Shown here piece by piece: positions 1 through 8,383 of a DNA stretch of 64,000 bases. The translations under genes were made by a program, and so were the position numbers. Source of the stretch: Roseicyclus amphidinii (lineage in GTDB: Bacteria > Pseudomonadota > Alphaproteobacteria > Rhodobacterales > Rhodobacteraceae); the NCBI RefSeq assembly GCF_030163755.1, contig NZ_JASJOE010000003.1, positions 1-64,000 on the forward strand. Reading direction: 5' to 3'. The notes under the pieces were generated by a model. The model saw only the letters and a list, made by a program, of their open reading frames with translations. It was not told where the DNA came from and searched no databases. How positions within the stretch are numbered: the first letter of the stretch is position 1; each line of letters starts with the position of its first letter.

Positions 1-10
1 GGGGTGTTTC

Positions 11-72
11 GCTGCCTTCGGCAGCGCCCCGCCGGGGGGCTCTGCCCCCCGGACCCCCCGCCGTATTTTTGG
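11..72 (-). repeat. GC-rich palindromic intergenic repeat, copy A
   Basis: Two stem-loops lie just downstream of der, read in der's direction. One is a GGGGGG-type palindrome at 32-52 and the other a GCTGCC/GGCAGC hairpin at 11-25. An A-rich stretch (AAAAATACGG on the minus strand, about 61-70) precedes them. The same layout, an A-rich tract, a G-run, and a GGGGGC-(A/G)GAG-CCCCC type stem, recurs at 11210-11271 and 31898-31949. Its position 3' of a gene suggests an RNA 3'-end or terminator role; that is inference. Confidence 0.6.
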
Positions 73-87
73 GAAGATGAAGGGGGA

Positions 88-1554
88 TCAGCCCTTCTTT
101 TTCGTGGCCCCGCTGCGAACGTGTTTCGACAGGCGCGAGGGGATGGATTTCTTCCGGTCCTTGTAGGGGTTCTGGTCCGCCTGGCTGCGCATCCAGAGCC
201 GGATCGGCGTGCCCGGCATGTCGAAATCATCGCGCAACCCGTTGACAAGATAGCGCGAATAGCTGTCCGGCAGCTTGTCGGGATGGCTGCACATCACCAC
301 GAACCCCGGCGGCCGCGTCTTGGCCTGGGTCATGTAGCGCAGCCGGATACGGCGGCCCGAGGGGGCTGGCGGCGGGTGCGCCTCGGTCATGGCGGCGAGC
401 CAGCGGTTGAGCTGCGCCGTGGTCACGCGGCGGTTCCAGACGTCATAGGCCTTGAGGATCGCGGCCTGCAACCGGTCCAACCCCTTGCCCGTCTTGGCGG
501 AAACCGTCACCAGCGGCGCGCCGCGCAGCTGCGGCAGGAGCGTGTCGAAGGCCTGTTTCAGCGCCTTCAGCTTCTCCTGCTTGTTGTCCTCGATGTCCCA
601 CTTGTTGACCGCAACCACCACCGCGCGCCCCTCGCGCTCGGCCAGGTCAGCGATGCGCAGGTCCTGTTGCTCGAAGGGGATCGCCGCGTCGAGCAGCACC
701 ACCACGACCTCGGCGAATTTCACCGCGCGCAACCCGTCGGCGACCGACAGCTTTTCCAGCTTTTCCTGCACCTTGGCCTTCTTGCGCATCCCCGCCGTGT
801 CGAAGATGCGCATATGCGTGCCGTCCCAGTTCACCGGCACGGCGATGCTGTCGCGCGTGATCCCGGCCTCGGGGCCGGTGAGCAGACGATCCTCGCCGAT
901 GATCTTGTTGATCAGCGTGGACTTGCCCGCATTCGGGCGCCCCACGACGGCGATTTTCAAGGGACGCGCGGCGGTTATCGGGCGAAGTTCACCCTCCGCA
1001 TCCTCATCGACATCGACATCCGTCTCGGCCTCTTCGACCACCGCCACGGCCTCTTCCGCGGCCTCGACCAGGGGGGCCAGCGCCACCGCCAGCTCGCCCA
1101 TCCCCTCGCCATGCTCGGCAGAGAGCGCGATGGGCTCGCCCAGACCAAGCGCATAGGCCTCAATCACCCCGGCCTCGCCCTGTCGGCCCTCGGCCTTGTT
1201 CACGCCGAGGATCACGGGACGGCCCGAGCGGCGCAGGATCTCGGCGAAGAGCTGATCGTTGGGCGTGATGCCCGCGCGCCCGTCGATCAGGAAGAGGCTT
1301 GCATCCGCCATCTCGACCGCGCGTTCGGTCAGCCGCCGCATGCGGCCCTGCAGGCTGTCGTCGGTCGCATCCTCCAGCCCCGCCGTGTCGATCACGGTGA
1401 AGCGCAGGTCACCCAGCCGCGCCGCGCCCTCGCGCAGGTCTCGGGTGACGCCGGGCTGGTCGTCGACCAGGGCCAGGCGCTTGCCCACCAGCCGGTTGAA
1501 CAGCGTGGACTTGCCGACATTGGGGCGGCCGACGATGGCGAGGGTGAAGCTCAT
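88..1554 (-). CDS. der: Ribosome biogenesis GTPase Der (EngA)
   Basis: This is a double-GTPase needed for 50S ribosomal subunit maturation; family members act in the cytoplasm on the large subunit. Two complete G domains are visible: the first P-loop GRPNVGKS at residues 9-16 with DTAGL near 56-60 and NKAE near 119, and the second P-loop GRPNAGKS at about 205-212 with DTAGM, then NKWD. An acidic linker (about 165-190) separates them, and the last ~110 residues form the KH-like RNA-binding domain with a lysine-rich tail. The length of 488 is normal for the family. The ATG start fits directly before the first beta strand. Copy A of the GC-rich palindromic repeat follows the stop. It is an intact housekeeping gene. 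Confidence 0.97.
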   Translation of the reverse strand: MSFTLAIVGRPNVGKSTLFNRLVGKRLALVDDQPGVTRDLREGAARLGDLRFTVIDTAGLEDATDDSLQGRMRRLTERAVEMADASLFLIDGRAGITPNDQLFAEILRRSGRPVILGVNKAEGRQGEAGVIEAYALGLGEPIALSAEHGEGMGELAVALAPLVEAAEEAVAVVEEAETDVDVDEDAEGELRPITAARPLKIAVVGRPNAGKSTLINKIIGEDRLLTGPEAGITRDSIAVPVNWDGTHMRIFDTAGMRKKAKVQEKLEKLSVADGLRAVKFAEVVVVLLDAAIPFEQQDLRIADLAEREGRAVVVAVNKWDIEDNKQEKLKALKQAFDTLLPQLRGAPLVTVSAKTGKGLDRLQAAILKAYDVWNRRVTTAQLNRWLAAMTEAHPPPAPSGRRIRLRYMTQAKTRPPGFVVMCSHPDKLPDSYSRYLVNGLRDDFDMPGTPIRLWMRSQADQNPYKDRKKSIPSRLSKHVRSGATKKKG

Positions 1555-1608
1555 GGGGTCATTCCGGAGATACCAAGGTGGCGCACGTATCCCAAGGGCG
1601 GGCGCGCA

Positions 1609-2055
1609 TCAAGGGGCCAGTCGCCGCGCCGCGCGCTCGAGCGCCTGGGCAAAGGCGCTGCGGTCGGCCCTGGAAAAGGGGCGCGGCCCGCCGAGCGCCT
1701 GCCCCTCGAGCCCGCCGCGCAGGTCGGCCATGAGGTCGCGGGTGGCAAGCTTGCCGCCGATATTGGCCGCGGTCAGCGCTTCGCCGCGGTGGGTCAGCAC
1801 CTCGGCCCCGGCCTTCAGCGCGCGATCCGCAAGCGGCAGGTCGGCGGTGATGACCAGCGTGCCGGGGGCCGCGGCTTCCGCGATCAGGTCGTCAGCGGCG
1901 TCGAACGCATCGCCCGCCATGGTCATGGAGATCAGCGGGTGATCGGGGTGGCGCAGGTAGGTGGCCGCGTAAAGCAGCACGGGCAGCTTGTGGCGATAGG
2001 CGACGGTGTAGATCTCGTCCTTCACCGGACAGGCATCGGCATCGACGAGAATCAT
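1609..2055 (-). CDS. YaiI/YqxD family protein (DUF188)
   Basis: This 148-residue protein starts MILVDADACPVKDEI, the signature opening of the YaiI/YqxD (DUF188) family, which has a PIN/NYN-like fold; its biochemical role is not established. Conserved features seen are the DADACPVK motif at 5-12, a central D-LI--A motif, and the C-terminal GGP-PF---DR-AFAQALE segment, with normal family length. The start is preceded by GGAGGGG. That ribosome-binding region is tandemly duplicated, and the upstream copy drives a 9-codon mini-ORF whose TGA overlaps this ATG. The gene lies 48 bases after a mutarotase-like gene on the same strand. Confidence 0.9.
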   Translation of the reverse strand: MILVDADACPVKDEIYTVAYRHKLPVLLYAATYLRHPDHPLISMTMAGDAFDAADDLIAEAAAPGTLVITADLPLADRALKAGAEVLTHRGEALTAANIGGKLATRDLMADLRGGLEGQALGGPRPFSRADRSAFAQALERAARRLAP

Positions 2056-2105
2056 GTCCGCCCCTCCGGTGCGAGACTCATGGCCGCCCCTCCGGTGCGA
2101 GGATC
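2054..2105 (-). repeat. Tandem 26-bp duplication of ribosome-binding site and start
   Basis: Two adjacent 26-base units (2054-2079 and 2080-2105) differ at only about three positions and share an 18-base identical core (2058-2075 and 2084-2101). On the minus strand each unit holds a GGAGGGGCGG ribosome-binding site followed by an ATG. The upstream ATG (2081) opens MSLAPEGRT and stops at a TGA (2054-2052) that overlaps the yaiI-family ATG (2055-2053). The arrangement could couple translation of the downstream gene. Confidence 0.75.
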
Positions 2106-3153
2106 ATACGAAGAACCCGGTGTCGAACGGGACCGAGACTTGTCCGCCGCCGACCTCGGTCAGAGTCATCTGCCCCTTGGCAAGCGTCAGCTCGGCGACC
2201 TCGGCCCAGCCCGGCGGGCGCGGGAGCGAGACCATCGCGTGCCGGATCACCTGCGTGCCGCCAAGCGCCATCGCCGTGGGCACGCCCATCGCCGTCAGGC
2301 GGTTCTCCGCCAGCGCCGCGGCCAGCCCGGCACCGCCCAGGGCGCAGCCGTCCTCGATGCCCAGAACGCCGGTGTGGCGCCCGTTCCACGGGGAAAAGTC
2401 GCGGCCTCCGTTGGAGATCCAGAGCATCGTCACCGGCATCAGCCTCGCGTCCTTCAGGACGACCAGCATGTCATCCTCGGCATTGCGCATCGCCACGGTC
2501 CAGCCGACCGTTGCGCCGCGGGCCTCGACCAGCAGGCAGAAATCCTCGACCGCGTGCCCGGCGGGGTAGTGGTGCAGGTCCCAATCCGTGCCGTCCTCGC
2601 AGGCGAGCCGCAGGTCGCGGCCGACGACGGGCCGGGTCTGGTTCAGCGCCCAGAGATTGCGCCCCGCGTATTGCGGGTCGGGGTCGGTCAGCACGGCGCG
2701 CTTGGGCGAGCAGGACAGCCGGCCGCCCTCGGCCATGCGGATCATCGGGTGATGGGCGAATGTGACGGCACCCGCGCCGCCCTCGACGCGGTGGGTCTGG
2801 TAGAGGACAGGCCCGGTGATCTGCACGATCTTGTCCACCGTCGCGCCGCGGACGGGGACGGACAGGCGCAGATGCGCCTCGGCCACGTCGCTGCGGATCA
2901 CCGCCCAGCCTTCGTTGGCGCTGGGGCCGTGGATCGGGCCGCCGTCGATGTCGTCCCGCCCGAAGGGCATGCAGAGGAAATCGCCCGCCAGCCGCTTGTT
3001 CACAAGTGGCAGGTCGGGGTCGTCCTGCACCGCGGCCTCGTCGCGCCAAGGCGCGGAATGCAGGGGGCGACGCCCGCCCACCCGCCACTCGGGCAGGTTG
3101 CCGACGGCGGGGTCGAGCGTCAGCGCGCTGTCGCCGTGGGAGAGGCGGATCAC
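2104..3153 (-). CDS. Aldose-1-epimerase-like hypothetical protein
   Basis: This 349-residue cytoplasmic protein has no signal peptide or membrane segment. The overall style resembles the galactose-mutarotase-like beta-sandwich superfamily: an opening beta-rich segment (IRLSHGDSALTLDPAVGNLPEW), a loop with conserved histidines near GPIHGPSANEGW (about 95-105), and a second His/Asp-rich part (about 225-265). I do not recognise a characterised subfamily, so the sugar-epimerase assignment is tentative. Its start overlaps the stop of the upstream aldolase gene by 4 bases (ATGA), indicating translational coupling. The pair may act in catabolism of a sugar-derived substrate; that is inference from position only. 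Confidence 0.7.
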   Translation of the reverse strand: MIRLSHGDSALTLDPAVGNLPEWRVGGRRPLHSAPWRDEAAVQDDPDLPLVNKRLAGDFLCMPFGRDDIDGGPIHGPSANEGWAVIRSDVAEAHLRLSVPVRGATVDKIVQITGPVLYQTHRVEGGAGAVTFAHHPMIRMAEGGRLSCSPKRAVLTDPDPQYAGRNLWALNQTRPVVGRDLRLACEDGTDWDLHHYPAGHAVEDFCLLVEARGATVGWTVAMRNAEDDMLVVLKDARLMPVTMLWISNGGRDFSPWNGRHTGVLGIEDGCALGGAGLAAALAENRLTAMGVPTAMALGGTQVIRHAMVSLPRPPGWAEVAELTLAKGQMTLTEVGGGQVSVPFDTGFFV

Positions 3154-3911
3154 GCGCCGCCCCCGGCCACCTTGCGCAACAGCGCCGTCACCAGGTCGGC
3201 ATCGGACCCGGCGCTGATCATGGTGAAGCCCGCCGCGATCATCTCGCCCTCGAGCGCGGGCGGCCCGAACAGGCCCGCGGCCTTGCCCGCGGCGCGGATC
3301 ACGCCAGCCCCGTGGCGGATCGCGTCCCAGACCTCGGCGTTCATCGGGTCATCCCGGTGGCCCATGTCGGCGGCGAGGTCGGCGGGGCCGAAGAAGACGC
3401 AATCGACCCCGTCAACGGCGGCGATCTCGGGCAAGGCCGCGACCGCGGCGCGGCTTTCGACCTGAACGATGACACAAATTTCCGCGTTGGCGGTTGTAGC
3501 GTAGTCGGGGATGCCGCCATAGCCGCTGGCGCGCATCGTGTAGCCGCCGTTGCCGCGGATGCCCTCGGGCGGGTAGCGGCAGGCGGCGACGGCGGCGCGC
3601 GCCTCCTCGGCGGAGTTGACCATCGGCACCATTACCGATTGCGCCCCGATGTCGAGCGCCTGTTTCAGCACCCATGCCTGGTTCACCGGCACCCGCACGA
3701 TCGCGGGCGTGCCGGTGCCCGCCAGCACCATCAGCTGCCGCCGGATCAGCGCGGGCTCCCACGGGCCGTGCTCGCCATCGACGAGGCACCAGTCGAAACC
3801 CGCCTGCCCCGCGATCTCGGTCACCGTCTCGGCCCCCAGCGCCAGCCAGAGGCCGCGCTGCAGATCGCCCGCGGCGAGCGCCGCCTTGAATTCGTTTCGT
3901 GCCACCGGCAT
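3150..3911 (-). CDS. HpcH/HpaI-type class II aldolase (2-oxo acid aldolase/lyase)
   Basis: This 253-residue cytoplasmic enzyme belongs to the metal-dependent HpcH/HpaI (4-hydroxy-2-oxo-heptanedioate aldolase-like) family, which cleaves 2-keto-3-deoxy-type acids to pyruvate and an aldehyde. Seen in the sequence are LVDGEHGPWE near residues 44-53 (conserved acid/His loop), the RVP-N motif near 75, VMVPMVNSAEEA near 94-105, QVESR-A (metal-binding Glu) near 150, and FFGPADLAADMGH near 172-184 (the second metal-ligand region). Length is typical. It shares a 4-base overlap with the mutarotase-like gene downstream. puuD lies next upstream on the same strand, 16 bases away. The true substrate cannot be told from sequence. 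Confidence 0.88.
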   Translation of the reverse strand: MPVARNEFKAALAAGDLQRGLWLALGAETVTEIAGQAGFDWCLVDGEHGPWEPALIRRQLMVLAGTGTPAIVRVPVNQAWVLKQALDIGAQSVMVPMVNSAEEARAAVAACRYPPEGIRGNGGYTMRASGYGGIPDYATTANAEICVIVQVESRAAVAALPEIAAVDGVDCVFFGPADLAADMGHRDDPMNAEVWDAIRHGAGVIRAAGKAAGLFGPPALEGEMIAAGFTMISAGSDADLVTALLRKVAGGGA

Positions 3912-3927
3912 TGTCCGTCCCTTTCCG

Positions 3928-5154
3928 TCAGAGCGCGCCGCCCGTCACCTCACGATACCAGCGCCGGATGAGCGCGCGGTCCTCGTCGGTGAGAAAGGCG
4001 AAATTTCCAGGCGGCATCGCGTGGGTGACACCCGCCTGCAGGTAGATCTCGCGCGCATGGACCGCGATGCTGCGGTCGGTGTCGAGCATCACGCCCTTGG
4101 GCGCGGCGGCAAGGCCCGCCATGTAGACCTCGGAGGCGTGGCAGGAGGCGCAATTGGCATGGACCAGCCCCGAGACCTCGGGGAACAGCGCATGCGCGGC
4201 GAAGCGGTCCTGACGGGGGGTGAGGGCGGCCTCCTCGGTCATCTCGTCCTGCATCAGCGGCAGGACCGACAGCCAGACGATCACGGCGAAGATCGCGGCC
4301 GTCGCGCCCCAGGTCCACCACTTGTGGCCGCCGCGGGCGTGCATCGTGTTGAAGAAATGCCGGATCGTGACGCCCATCAGGAACACCAGCGAGGCGATGA
4401 GCCAGTTCCATTCGCTCGCAAAGGCCAGCGGGTAATGGTTCGACAGCATCAGGAAGATGACGGGCAGCGTCAGGTAGTTGTTGTGGGTCGAACGCAGCTT
4501 GGCGATCTTGCCGTATTTCGGGTCGGGCGTGCGCCCCGCCTTGAGGTCGGCCACCACGATCTTCTGGTTGGGAATGATGATCATGGCGACATTCGCCGTC
4601 ATGATCGTCGCCGTCAGCGCGCCCAGGTGCAGCAGCGCCGCGCGGCCCGAGAAAACCTGCGTGTAACCCCAGGCCAGAACCACGATGATCCCGAACAGGA
4701 GCAGCATCAGAAGCGTGGGGTTGTCTCCCAGCTTCGACTTGCAGAGCAGGTCATAGGCCACCCAGCCCAGCGTCAGCGACAGGGCCGAGATGAGGATCGC
4801 CTGCCAGGGCTGCAACTCCATCACATTCCAGTCGATCAGGTACAGCTCGGCCCCCACCCAGTAGAGCAGGATCAGAAGCGCCGCCCCCGAGAGCCATGTC
4901 GCGTAGCTTTCCCATTTGAACCATGTGAGATGCTCGGGCATCGCCGCGGGGGCGACCATGTATTTCTGGATATGGTAGAAGCCGCCACCGTGGACCTGCC
5001 ATTCCTCGCCATCGGCGGGGCCGGGGATGCTGCGGTTGAGGCCAAGGTCGAGCGCGATGAAATAGAAGCTCGACCCGATCCAGGCGATCGCGGTGATGAC
5101 ATGCAGCCAGCGGACGGCGAATTCCGCCCAATGCAGCAGGATGGTTGCGTCCAT
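3928..5154 (-). CDS. puuD: Urate hydroxylase PuuD (membrane, cytochrome c-fused)
   Basis: PuuD-family proteins oxidise urate to 5-hydroxyisourate in the inner membrane, replacing soluble uricase. The 408-residue product begins MDATILLHWAEFAVRWLHV and has about eight hydrophobic helices in its first ~290 residues, then a C-terminal c-type cytochrome domain with one haem-binding motif CASCH at about 335-339 and a later Met-Pro-Pro segment that could supply the axial ligand. I chose the ATG at 5154, not the longer upstream reading, because an AAGGGG ribosome-binding site lies just before it and the residues upstream are low-complexity. Cytochrome c maturation genes (ccmF, ccmH) lie 7 kb away. 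The urate role is family knowledge; no other urate-degradation gene is adjacent. Confidence 0.93.
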   Translation of the reverse strand: MDATILLHWAEFAVRWLHVITAIAWIGSSFYFIALDLGLNRSIPGPADGEEWQVHGGGFYHIQKYMVAPAAMPEHLTWFKWESYATWLSGAALLILLYWVGAELYLIDWNVMELQPWQAILISALSLTLGWVAYDLLCKSKLGDNPTLLMLLLFGIIVVLAWGYTQVFSGRAALLHLGALTATIMTANVAMIIIPNQKIVVADLKAGRTPDPKYGKIAKLRSTHNNYLTLPVIFLMLSNHYPLAFASEWNWLIASLVFLMGVTIRHFFNTMHARGGHKWWTWGATAAIFAVIVWLSVLPLMQDEMTEEAALTPRQDRFAAHALFPEVSGLVHANCASCHASEVYMAGLAAAPKGVMLDTDRSIAVHAREIYLQAGVTHAMPPGNFAFLTDEDRALIRRWYREVTGGAL

Positions 5155-5498
5155 GTCGGCCCCTTCACGCAGCGATGACCGGTTCCCCGGTCCCTTGGCC
5201 GGACCATCCGACGAAACCAAGGGGGGACGCAAGATGCCCCGCGCGCCCTCGGCCCACACTCCCCCTGCCGCCCTGCCCGCCCGCGCCACCGTCCGCGGGC
5301 CTTGTCAGGCTGACGTGGCGGCACCGGGCCGTTGGCCCGAAAGGGGCGCTGGTGCGGGCGAATGTCCCGCCACTCCGCCCCGCCTGCAGGCCGCCGTTCC
5401 GATAAGGCCTCGGGTGACGGTTAGGCCTTTCCTTCGACAAGGCCATTGGCTACCGTTCGTCGCCATAAGACAGAAACTGTCCAATCGGGAGATGGAAC
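5155..5498. other. Divergent intergenic region puuD / ABC transporter operon
   Basis: These 344 bases carry the promoters for puuD (leftward) and the binding-protein gene (rightward). I see no convincing coding frame; open frames here lack ribosome-binding sites and protein-like composition. A GGGAGATGGAAC ribosome-binding context precedes the ATG at 5499. No clear sigma70 hexamer pair or operator could be picked with confidence. Confidence 0.5.
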
Positions 5499-6695
5499 AT
5501 GAAGAAAATCCTGCTGGCCTCTGCGGCCACCTTCGCACTTGGCGGTGCGGCCATGGCCGACGGCCACGGCAATTCGATCTCGCTCGGCGTGATCCTGGGC
5601 TTCACCGGGCCGCTTGAATCGCTGGCACCGGGGATGGCGCAGGGCGCCGAGATGGCGATTGCCGAAGTGTCCGACAGCGGCCTGCTGCTCGACGGCACCA
5701 CCGTGACGCCGGTGCGCGGCGACTCCACCTGCATCGACAGCTCGGCCGCCAACGCCGCAGCCGAGCGCCTGATCACCTCGGACGGCGTCAGCGGCATCGT
5801 CGGCGCGGACTGCTCGGGCGTGACCACCTCGATCCTGACCAACGTCGCCATGCCCAACGGCATGGTCATGATCTCGCCCTCCGCCACCTCGCCCGCGCTG
5901 TCGACGCTCGAGGACAACGGCCTGTTCTTCCGCACCGCGCCCTCCGACGCGCGCCAGGGCGTCGTGATGGCCGAGATCATCATGGAGCGCGGCATCGACA
6001 CCGTCGCCGTGACCTACACCAACAACGACTACGGCCTTGGCCTTGCCAACAGCTTCGCGGCAGCCTTCGAAGCCGCAGGCGGCACCGTGACGCTGGTGGC
6101 CGCGCATGAAGACGGCCGCGCCGACTACTCGGCGGAAGTGGGCGCACTGGCCTCGGCCGGTGGCGACGCGCTCGTCGTGGCGGGCTACGTCGACCAGGGC
6201 GGCTCGGGCATCATCCAGGCGGCGCTGGACACCGGCGCGTTCGAGACCTTCGTCTTCCCCGACGGCATGGTCAGCCAGGCGCTTGTCGACAACTTCGGTT
6301 CGGACATCGACGGCTCCTTCGGCCAGAACCCCGGCACCGACAGCGACGGCGCGGCGATCTACCAGGGCATGGCGTCCGAAGCCGGCTTCGACGGCACCTC
6401 GCCCTTCTCGGCCGAGGCCTATGACGCCGCGGCGCTGATCCTGCTGGCGATGCAGGCGGCGGGCTCGACCAACCCCGGCGATTACGCGATGCACGTGATG
6501 GACGTTGCCAATGCACCGGGTGAGCCGATCCTGCCGGGTGAACTGGCGCGCGGCCTCGAGCTCTTGGCCGCAGGCCAGGACATCGACTACGTCGGTGCCT
6601 CCGCGGTCGAGCTGATCGGTGCCGGTGAAAGCGCGGGCAACTACCGCGAGATCGAGATCGAAGGCGGCGAACTGGTCGTGGCCGGTTTCCGCTGA
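5499..6695 (+). CDS. ABC transporter periplasmic binding protein (branched-chain amino acid/HAAT type)
   Basis: This 398-residue exported protein has a clear signal peptide (MKKILLASAATFALGGAAMA, then ADGHG). The mature part is a type-I periplasmic binding fold, with SLGVILGFTGPLESLAPGM at the start, GIVGADCSGVTTSI near 105-120, and VTYTNNDYGLGLA near 170-182. It is the first gene of a complete Liv/HAAT-class import operon. A perfect 10-bp hairpin lies between it and livG, which would favour making more binding protein than transporter. The ligand is unknown; binding proteins of this class take amino acids, amides, urea or aromatic acids. The divergent puuD makes a purine-derived or nitrogenous ligand worth testing. 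Confidence 0.92.
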   Translation: MKKILLASAATFALGGAAMADGHGNSISLGVILGFTGPLESLAPGMAQGAEMAIAEVSDSGLLLDGTTVTPVRGDSTCIDSSAANAAAERLITSDGVSGIVGADCSGVTTSILTNVAMPNGMVMISPSATSPALSTLEDNGLFFRTAPSDARQGVVMAEIIMERGIDTVAVTYTNNDYGLGLANSFAAAFEAAGGTVTLVAAHEDGRADYSAEVGALASAGGDALVVAGYVDQGGSGIIQAALDTGAFETFVFPDGMVSQALVDNFGSDIDGSFGQNPGTDSDGAAIYQGMASEAGFDGTSPFSAEAYDAAALILLAMQAAGSTNPGDYAMHVMDVANAPGEPILPGELARGLELLAAGQDIDYVGASAVELIGAGESAGNYREIEIEGGELVVAGFR

Positions 6696-6720
6696 TCGCG
6701 CTCAAATCCTAGAATGGCAG

Positions 6721-6750
6721 ACAGCCCGGTGTCGCAACCGGGCTGTTTCG
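6721..6750 (+). terminator. Intra-operon hairpin (attenuator) between binding protein and livG
   Basis: A perfect 10-bp inverted repeat (6721-6730 with 6737-6746) closes a 6-base loop and is followed by TTT. It starts 25 bases after the binding-protein stop and ends 24 bases before the livG start. Such a structure typically gives partial termination or protects the upstream mRNA, raising the stoichiometry of the binding protein. Confidence 0.75.
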
Positions 6751-6770
6751 CAACAGGGGGACCATTCCCG

Positions 6771-7565
6771 ATGATCGTCGTAGAAGACCTTCACAAGCAT
6801 TTCGGCGGGTTCCACGCCGTCGACGGGGCCAGCCTGCGGATCGAGACCGGCTCGATCACCGGGCTGATCGGCCCGAACGGTGCGGGCAAGACCACGCTCT
6901 TCAACGTGATCGCGGGCGTGCTTCCGCCCACCTCGGGCCGCGTCGTCATGGACGGCGAGGACATCACCGGCCTGCCGCCGCATGTGCTGTTTTCAAAGGG
7001 CCTTTTGCGAACCTTCCAGATCGCGCACGAGTTTCACTCGATGACCTGCCGCGAGAACCTGATGATGGTGCCCGCGGGCCAGTCGGGCGAAACGCTCTGG
7101 AACACGTGGTTCGGCCGCAAGCGCATCGCCGACGAGGAACGCGCGCTGCGCGCCAAGGCGGACGAGGTGCTGGAGTTCCTGACCGTCGAACACCTGGCCG
7201 ACCACCCCGCCGGGCAGATCTCGGGCGGGCAGAAAAAGCTGCTCGAACTGGGCCGCACCATGATGGTGGACGCCAAGATCGTCTTCCTCGACGAGGTGGG
7301 CGCGGGCGTGAACCGCACGCTTCTCAACACGATCGGCGACGCGATCCTGCGCCTGAACAAGGAACGCGGCTACACCTTCTGCGTGATCGAGCATGACATG
7401 GATTTCATCGGCCGCCTGTGCGACCCCGTCATCTGCATGGCCGAGGGCAAGGTGCTGGCCGAGGGCACGCTGGACGAGATCAAGGCCAACGAGCAGGTGA
7501 TCGAGGCCTATCTCGGCACCGGTCTCAAGAACAAGGACAAGCTGGCCGAAGGTGCGGGCGCATGA
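6771..7565 (+). CDS. livG: ABC transporter ATP-binding protein, LivG type
   Basis: This 264-residue cytoplasmic ATPase subunit belongs to a branched-chain-type importer. Seen are Walker A GPNGAGKTT near residue 35, the signature region ISGGQKKLLELGR near 155, Walker B IVFLDEVGAG near 175, and the switch His in VIEHDMDF near 215. The usual Walker-B follow-on Pro (LDEP) is Val here (LDEV), a mild variant. The ATG at 6771 is preceded by CAGGGGGACC; the longer upstream reading runs through the hairpin and is not plausible. Its stop overlaps the next gene's start (ATGA). Confidence 0.93.
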   Translation: MIVVEDLHKHFGGFHAVDGASLRIETGSITGLIGPNGAGKTTLFNVIAGVLPPTSGRVVMDGEDITGLPPHVLFSKGLLRTFQIAHEFHSMTCRENLMMVPAGQSGETLWNTWFGRKRIADEERALRAKADEVLEFLTVEHLADHPAGQISGGQKKLLELGRTMMVDAKIVFLDEVGAGVNRTLLNTIGDAILRLNKERGYTFCVIEHDMDFIGRLCDPVICMAEGKVLAEGTLDEIKANEQVIEAYLGTGLKNKDKLAEGAGA

Positions 7566-8383
7566 GCGACAACCCCTATCAGAACGACCGCGGCAACAAG
7601 GACTGGTCCATCGCCAAGCAGGGCGGCGGCACCATGACCGCCACGCCCGGCACCGGTCACGCGATGTCGACGGGCAACGCGTTCCTGATCGGCGACACGA
7701 TGACCGGCGGCTACGGCAACGGCCCCGACATCCTGCATGAGTGCACCATCGCCGTGGACCCCGGCGAGATCGCGGTGATCGTCGGCCCCAACGGCGCGGG
7801 CAAATCGACCGCGATGAAGGCCGTCTTCGGCATGCTGAACGTGCGGCAGGGCTCGGTGCGGCTGGATGGCGAGGACATCACCGACCTCAGCCCGCAGGCG
7901 CGCGTCGCCAAGGGCATGGGCTTCGTGCCGCAGACCAACAACATCTTCGCCTCGATGTCGGTCGAGGAGAACCTCGAGATGGGCGCCTTCATCCGCCGCG
8001 ACGACATCCGCGAGACGATGGAACAGGTCTACGAGCTGTTCCCGATCCTCAAGGACAAGCGCCGCCAGGCGGCGGGCGAGCTGTCGGGCGGCCAGCGTCA
8101 GCAGGTCGCCGTGGGCCGCGCGCTGATGACCAAGCCCAAGGTGCTGATGCTGGACGAACCCACCGCCGGCGTGTCGCCCATCGTGATGGACGAGCTTTTC
8201 GACCGGATCATCGAGGTCAGCCGCACCGGCATCCCGATCCTGATGGTGGAACAGAACGCCCGCCAGGCGCTCGAGATCGCCGACAAGGGCTATGTCCTCG
8301 TGCAGGGGCGCAATGCGCATACCGGCACCGGCAAGGAACTGCTGGCCGACCCCGAGGTCCGGCGCAGCTTCCTCGGGGGATGA
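7562..8383 (+). CDS. livF: ABC transporter ATP-binding protein, LivF type, with N-terminal extension
   Basis: This is the second ATPase subunit (273 residues). Walker A GPNGAGKST is at 75-83, with LSGGQRQQVAVGRAL near 175, LMLDEPTAGVSP near 197, and MVEQNAR near 230. Walker A normally lies near residue 35 in LivF, so about 40 extra residues, polar and glycine-rich, precede the ATPase core. The start is supported by the 4-base ATGA overlap with livG. An internal Met (residue 35, position 7664) would give a standard-length protein but lacks a better ribosome-binding site. It overlaps the small secreted-protein gene by 4 bases. Confidence 0.92.
   Translation: MSDNPYQNDRGNKDWSIAKQGGGTMTATPGTGHAMSTGNAFLIGDTMTGGYGNGPDILHECTIAVDPGEIAVIVGPNGAGKSTAMKAVFGMLNVRQGSVRLDGEDITDLSPQARVAKGMGFVPQTNNIFASMSVEENLEMGAFIRRDDIRETMEQVYELFPILKDKRRQAAGELSGGQRQQVAVGRALMTKPKVLMLDEPTAGVSPIVMDELFDRIIEVSRTGIPILMVEQNARQALEIADKGYVLVQGRNAHTGTGKELLADPEVRRSFLGG

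Noticed and set aside
4-3465. Open frame of 1153 codons on the plus strand
   Set aside because: It runs antisense through der, the YaiI-family gene and the mutarotase-like gene. Its Arg/His/Gly-rich composition is typical of a GC-rich shadow frame and it has no ribosome-binding site.
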